16,615 nt of DNA from Candidatus Brocadiaceae bacterium (GTDB lineage Bacteria; Planctomycetota; Brocadiia; SM23-32), in NCBI GenBank assembly GCA_030615435.1, contig JAUWZH010000023.1, positions 1 to 16,615 on the forward strand. Reading direction: 5' to 3'. Made by a program: the position numbers and the translations under genes. This document shows positions 13,886-16,615 of this stretch, piece after piece. The notes beneath the pieces were generated by a model that was not told the DNA's origin, did no database searches, and saw only the letters and a list, made by a program, of their open reading frames with translations. Numbering within the stretch: position 1 is the first letter of the stretch; each line of letters opens with the position of its first letter.

Positions 13886-13932
13886 CGCCTCGGGGGCCGA
13901 GTGCATCTTCACGCTCCACCTACAGCGCTGTC

Positions 13933-15477
13933 TCAGCGCCGCCGCGGATCACTGCGCCGGTCTTCTTCTGCAAGGGCCGGCTCTGCGGGCTCCTCGGCCA
14001 TTGGGAAGTAGATCTCGAACTTCGTTCCCCTTCCGAGCTCACTGGAGCAGTGGATGTGGCCGCCGCTCTGCTTGACAATACCATAGACCGTGGCCAGGCC
14101 GAGGCCGGTTCCCGCGCCTGCCTCTTTGGTGGTGAAGAAGGGCTCGAAGAGGTGCTCCCGCGTCGCTTCGTCCATGCCGCGGCCGGTATCGCTCACTCTC
14201 AGCATCACGTAATGCCCGGGGGTTATCTCGGCATGGGTGCTGCAGAACTGCCCATCCAGCGCGACGCTCGCCGTCTCGATGGTCAACTTCCCGCCGGTGG
14301 GCATGGCGTCGCGTGCATTGAGGGCGAGGTTGACGAGAATCTGCTCTGTCTGGCAAGGATCCGCCTTGATGTGGCCGAGACCCTCCGCCAGGGCTATGAC
14401 CAACTCGACCTCTTCGCCGACAAGCCGGCCGAGCTCCTTCTCGGCGTCTGCGACGACCTCATTGAGATCAAGGACTCTGGGCCGCAGCACCAGCCGACGG
14501 CTGAAGGCCAGGAGCTGGCGAGTCAGGGCCGTTGCCCGTTGCCCGGCCTCGAGGATCTCCTCCACATCCTTTTGCACCGCCTCGTTTTCGGCGACCGCGT
14601 CACGAACGAGGCGGCCGTAGCCGATGATCCCCGTCAGCAGATTGTTGAACCGGTCTGCAACGCCGCCCGCGAGTTGGCCGACGGCGTGCAGCGTGCGGGC
14701 GCGACGCAGTTGCTCCTGGAAGCTCATCTGGCGGGAAACGTCGCGCATGGTCCCCCGGAAGCCAAGCTCTGACCCATCCGCCGCCTTGATGGCCGCGCAA
14801 CGCACTTCGCATGGAAACAGAGAACCGTCTTTGCGCCTTGCCGTGTAGACCACGGGAACGGCAGCATAGCCTTTGAGATCGTTCTTCAGGAAATCGCGGA
14901 CCTTTTCGCTCTCTCCTCCCTCAAACAGGCGCGAGATGTCAACGCCGGCGGCAAGGCCTTCTTCGGTGTAACCGAACGTGCTGAGGGCCGCGCGGTTCGC
15001 ATACGTGAGTTGGAGATCGGCGTCCGCCTCGTAGACCATCTCAGGCAGCATCTCGACCAGCCCACGGAAACGCCCTTCACTTTCCTTTTCGAGACCCTGC
15101 TCCCTGAGAGCCCGGCGGATGGTGAGTATGAGCTCGTCGTTGTCGAACGGTTTGCTCAGGAAATCGTAAGCACCACCCCGCATCGCTTCGACAGCGAGGG
15201 GGATGCTCCCGTAGGCGGTCAACACGATGACGGCGAGGACGGGACTGAGCTTCTTCGCCTCCCGGAGGACTTCCATCCCCTCCATGCACGGCATCCTGAG
15301 GTCCAGCAACATCACGTCGGGGGTCTCCGGGCGGATGAGGCGCAAGGCGCTCGGGCCATCCCCAGCATTGCGGGACTCCAGGCCTTCCGCTCTCAGAACG
15401 GTTGAAAGCGCCCAACGCACGTCCGGTTCATCATCTACGATGAGGATCTCGGCATCTGTGCGACCGGAAAGGCTCAT
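13933..15477 (-). CDS. REC-PAS-HisKA/HATPase protein with H-box His replaced by Asp
   Basis: 514 aa. An N-terminal receiver (VDDE 14-17, D59 in MLLDLRMP, T88 in LTAYG, K109 in SKPFD) is followed by a PAS domain (about 135-250, ending TMRDVSRQ) and a kinase core. The ATPase part is intact: N387 in LVNLALNARDAM, G1 SDTGRGMD (429-436), LFEPFFTT and GTGLGLATVYG (456-466). The H-box should read GGVAHDFNN but is GGVADRFNN, so residue 275 is Asp instead of the phosphorylated His. It therefore probably cannot autophosphorylate normally and may act as a pseudokinase or phosphatase. The ATG at 15477 follows AGGGGGG; upstream in-frame codons lack an initiation signal. First gene of the array. Confidence 0.92.
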   Translation of the reverse strand: MSLSGRTDAEILIVDDEPDVRWALSTVLRAEGLESRNAGDGPSALRLIRPETPDVMLLDLRMPCMEGMEVLREAKKLSPVLAVIVLTAYGSIPLAVEAMRGGAYDFLSKPFDNDELILTIRRALREQGLEKESEGRFRGLVEMLPEMVYEADADLQLTYANRAALSTFGYTEEGLAAGVDISRLFEGGESEKVRDFLKNDLKGYAAVPVVYTARRKDGSLFPCEVRCAAIKAADGSELGFRGTMRDVSRQMSFQEQLRRARTLHAVGQLAGGVADRFNNLLTGIIGYGRLVRDAVAENEAVQKDVEEILEAGQRATALTRQLLAFSRRLVLRPRVLDLNEVVADAEKELGRLVGEEVELVIALAEGLGHIKADPCQTEQILVNLALNARDAMPTGGKLTIETASVALDGQFCSTHAEITPGHYVMLRVSDTGRGMDEATREHLFEPFFTTKEAGAGTGLGLATVYGIVKQSGGHIHCSSELGRGTKFEIYFPMAEEPAEPALAEEDRRSDPRRR

Positions 15478-16000
15478 GACGCGGCCCCCCTGTGAGTGCG
15501 ACGTCGCAGGACGGCGGAGTTCCCCGCCCGTCAGGTTCTTGGACCGCCCCTGCAATTCTCTTCCCGACCTGCCCTCACTCAGGCGTGGCGCTTCGGCGAG
15601 AGTATGGACGGACCTCCCTGGCAGCGCTTCCACTCCCTTGTGGAAACGTTGCCATATAACGCCGCCGCACGACCGGTTTCTCTAGCGCGTCGCTCGTCAC
15701 TGGTTTCGATGGGACAGTACGCTTTCTCCCTGTTAGAGGTCATTCCCAGTGCGTACGGGCGCACTTAGCAAGGGCACGCCCCACCCATGTCCTTCCAGTC
15801 TTTGGGCAAGTTCCGTGCCGTTCGCCCGGGGTATTGGGACATCCGTGGCGAGCACGGCCCGGGACCTCGCGGAAATCAATCCACCCGCCCCCTGGCAGCG
15901 CCGCCATGGAGTTGTGGCAAGTGCCTCCGACAGCGTAGAATTGCCGCACGCCCCCCGGGGGCTTCCGACCGGCCATCAGCGCCGCAGACGGAGGAATATC
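15478..16000. other. Divergent spacer between the regulator array and queE
   Basis: 523 nt with no believable ORF. It contains a sigma-54-like site at 15805-15820 facing the regulators, an inverted repeat AGTGCG-N6-CGCACT at 15748-15765, and a GC-only palindrome GCCCCCCGGGGGC at 15950-15962. No clear sigma-70 promoter for queE was recognised. Confidence 0.5.
15805..15820 (-). promoter_or_regulatory. Sigma-54-like site upstream of the two-component array
   Basis: On the minus strand this reads CGGCACGGAACTTGCC: GG-N10-GC spacing, GGCACG and TTGC all match, with only the leading T of TGGCACG missing. It would start transcription near 15793, leaving a long leader of about 315 nt before the first regulator gene. 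If real, the array would autoactivate. Confidence 0.45.
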
Positions 16001-16615
16001 GTGAAGCAAACCCTCAGAGTGATCGAATTATTCCGCTCGATACAAGGAGAGTCCACGTGGGCGGGGATGCCGTGCGCGTTCATTCGGCTCGCCGGCTGCA
16101 ACCTGTGCTGCTCCTACTGCGACACGCGATATGCGCTCGAAGAGCCTGGGCACGAGATGTCCCTGGACGAGGCGTCTGGCAGCATCGAGGCCCTCACCAC
16201 AAGGCTGGTCTGCATCACCGGCGGCGAGCCGCTGCTCCAGGCCGCCACCCCTGCCCTTGCCGGCCGGCTCCTGGACTCAGGACACACCGTGCTGGTGGAG
16301 ACCAACGGAACGCTCGACATCTCGACGCTGCCGTCCGGGACGGTGAGGGTGATGGACGTGAAGTGCCCGGGCAGCGGCGAGTGCGGCAAGACGATGATGA
16401 GCAACCTGGAGGTCCTCGGGGCGCAGGACGAGGTGAAGTTCGTCCTGTGCGACCGCCGGGACTTCGACTGGGCCGCGGGCTTCGTGATGGATCACGGCTT
16501 ACCCAGTTGCTGCCACGTGCTTTTCTCACCGGTTGTAGGGCGGCCCCGAAGTAGGCCGAGGGTGAAACAGGAGGACTCCGTTACACCGCGACACCTGGCG
16601 GAATGGATACTGGAG
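16001..16615 (+). CDS. queE: QueE, 7-carboxy-7-deazaguanine synthase (partial, C-terminus off the window)
   Basis: 205 codons visible, no stop before the edge. A radical SAM enzyme that converts 6-carboxytetrahydropterin to 7-carboxy-7-deazaguanine in the queuosine/preQ0 pathway. Near the N-terminus, VIELFRSIQGES is the QueE signature, AGCNLCCSYCDTRYA holds the CxxxCxxC cluster motif, and ITGGEPLLQ and VETNGT follow. DVKCPGSGE and DEVKFVLCDRRDF match the later conserved blocks. The GTG start at 16001 has GGAGGAATATC directly upstream. The stretch before the edge (SPVVGRPRSRPRVKQEDSVT) is longer than in typical compact QueE. It is divergent from the regulators and unlikely to be functionally tied to gas vesicles. 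Confidence 0.93.
   Translation, partial: MKQTLRVIELFRSIQGESTWAGMPCAFIRLAGCNLCCSYCDTRYALEEPGHEMSLDEASGSIEALTTRLVCITGGEPLLQAATPALAGRLLDSGHTVLVETNGTLDISTLPSGTVRVMDVKCPGSGECGKTMMSNLEVLGAQDEVKFVLCDRRDFDWAAGFVMDHGLPSCCHVLFSPVVGRPRSRPRVKQEDSVTPRHLAEWILE

Noticed and set aside
15478..15633. 52-codon N-terminal extension of the REC-PAS-kinase protein
   Set aside because: The receiver domain begins at once after the ATG at 15477, which has its own purine-rich binding site; the extension is low-complexity and unlike a domain.
15760..15776. Minus-strand GGGGCGTGCCCTTGCT as another sigma-54 site
   Set aside because: TTGC and GG spacing fit but the -24 element GGCAC does not match.

Overview
The window is GC-rich (about 60% by eye) bacterial DNA. 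Almost all of it is a gas-vesicle (gvp) accessory operon plus an adjacent array of two-component regulators, all read on the minus strand, so gene order runs from high to low coordinates. A sigma-54-type promoter and an NtrC-family activator with GAFTGA indicate a bacterium rather than an archaeon, although a Cdc48/VAT-type ATPase and GvpH are also familiar from archaea. I cannot name the phylum.

Region 1 (15478-16615): queE (7-carboxy-7-deazaguanine synthase) starts at the right edge on the plus strand and runs out of the window. A 523-nt divergent spacer separates it from the regulators and holds a sigma-54-like site facing leftward.

Region 2 (9789-15477, minus): five signalling genes in a row. 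They are a REC-PAS-kinase protein whose H-box histidine is replaced by Asp, an NtrC-type sigma-54 activator, a response regulator with an N-terminal DHp-like helical segment, a double-PAS histidine kinase, and a single-domain response regulator. The last three are tightly packed, with two ATGA stop/start overlaps.

Region 3 (9431-9788): a 358-nt control region upstream of gvpA. It contains an essentially perfect -24/-12 promoter (9606-9621, minus) and leader hairpins, ending in a strong Shine-Dalgarno.

Region 4 (<1-9430, minus): the gvp operon in the order gvpA, a GvpC-like coiled-coil repeat protein, a J-domain-less DnaJ-type zinc protein with six CxxCxGxG motifs, a first gvpN, a 58-aa AbrB-like protein, a small basic coiled-coil protein, a 339-aa protein with a duplicated WED-RRR module, a second gvpN, an ATP-cone-like protein, a winged-helix protein, gvpH (Hsp20), and a Cdc48-like AAA+ ATPase cut by the left edge. 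The usual core genes gvpF/L, gvpG, gvpJ, gvpK and gvpS are absent here and may lie to the left.

Working model (inference): the two-component array senses an unknown cue and activates sigma-54 RNA polymerase at gvpA. GvpA forms the shell, the GvpC-like repeat protein may coat it, and GvpN pair, Cdc48-like ATPase, GvpH and the zinc protein supply ATPase and chaperone functions. Three or four proteins in the operon have no established gas-vesicle role and are the most novel content.
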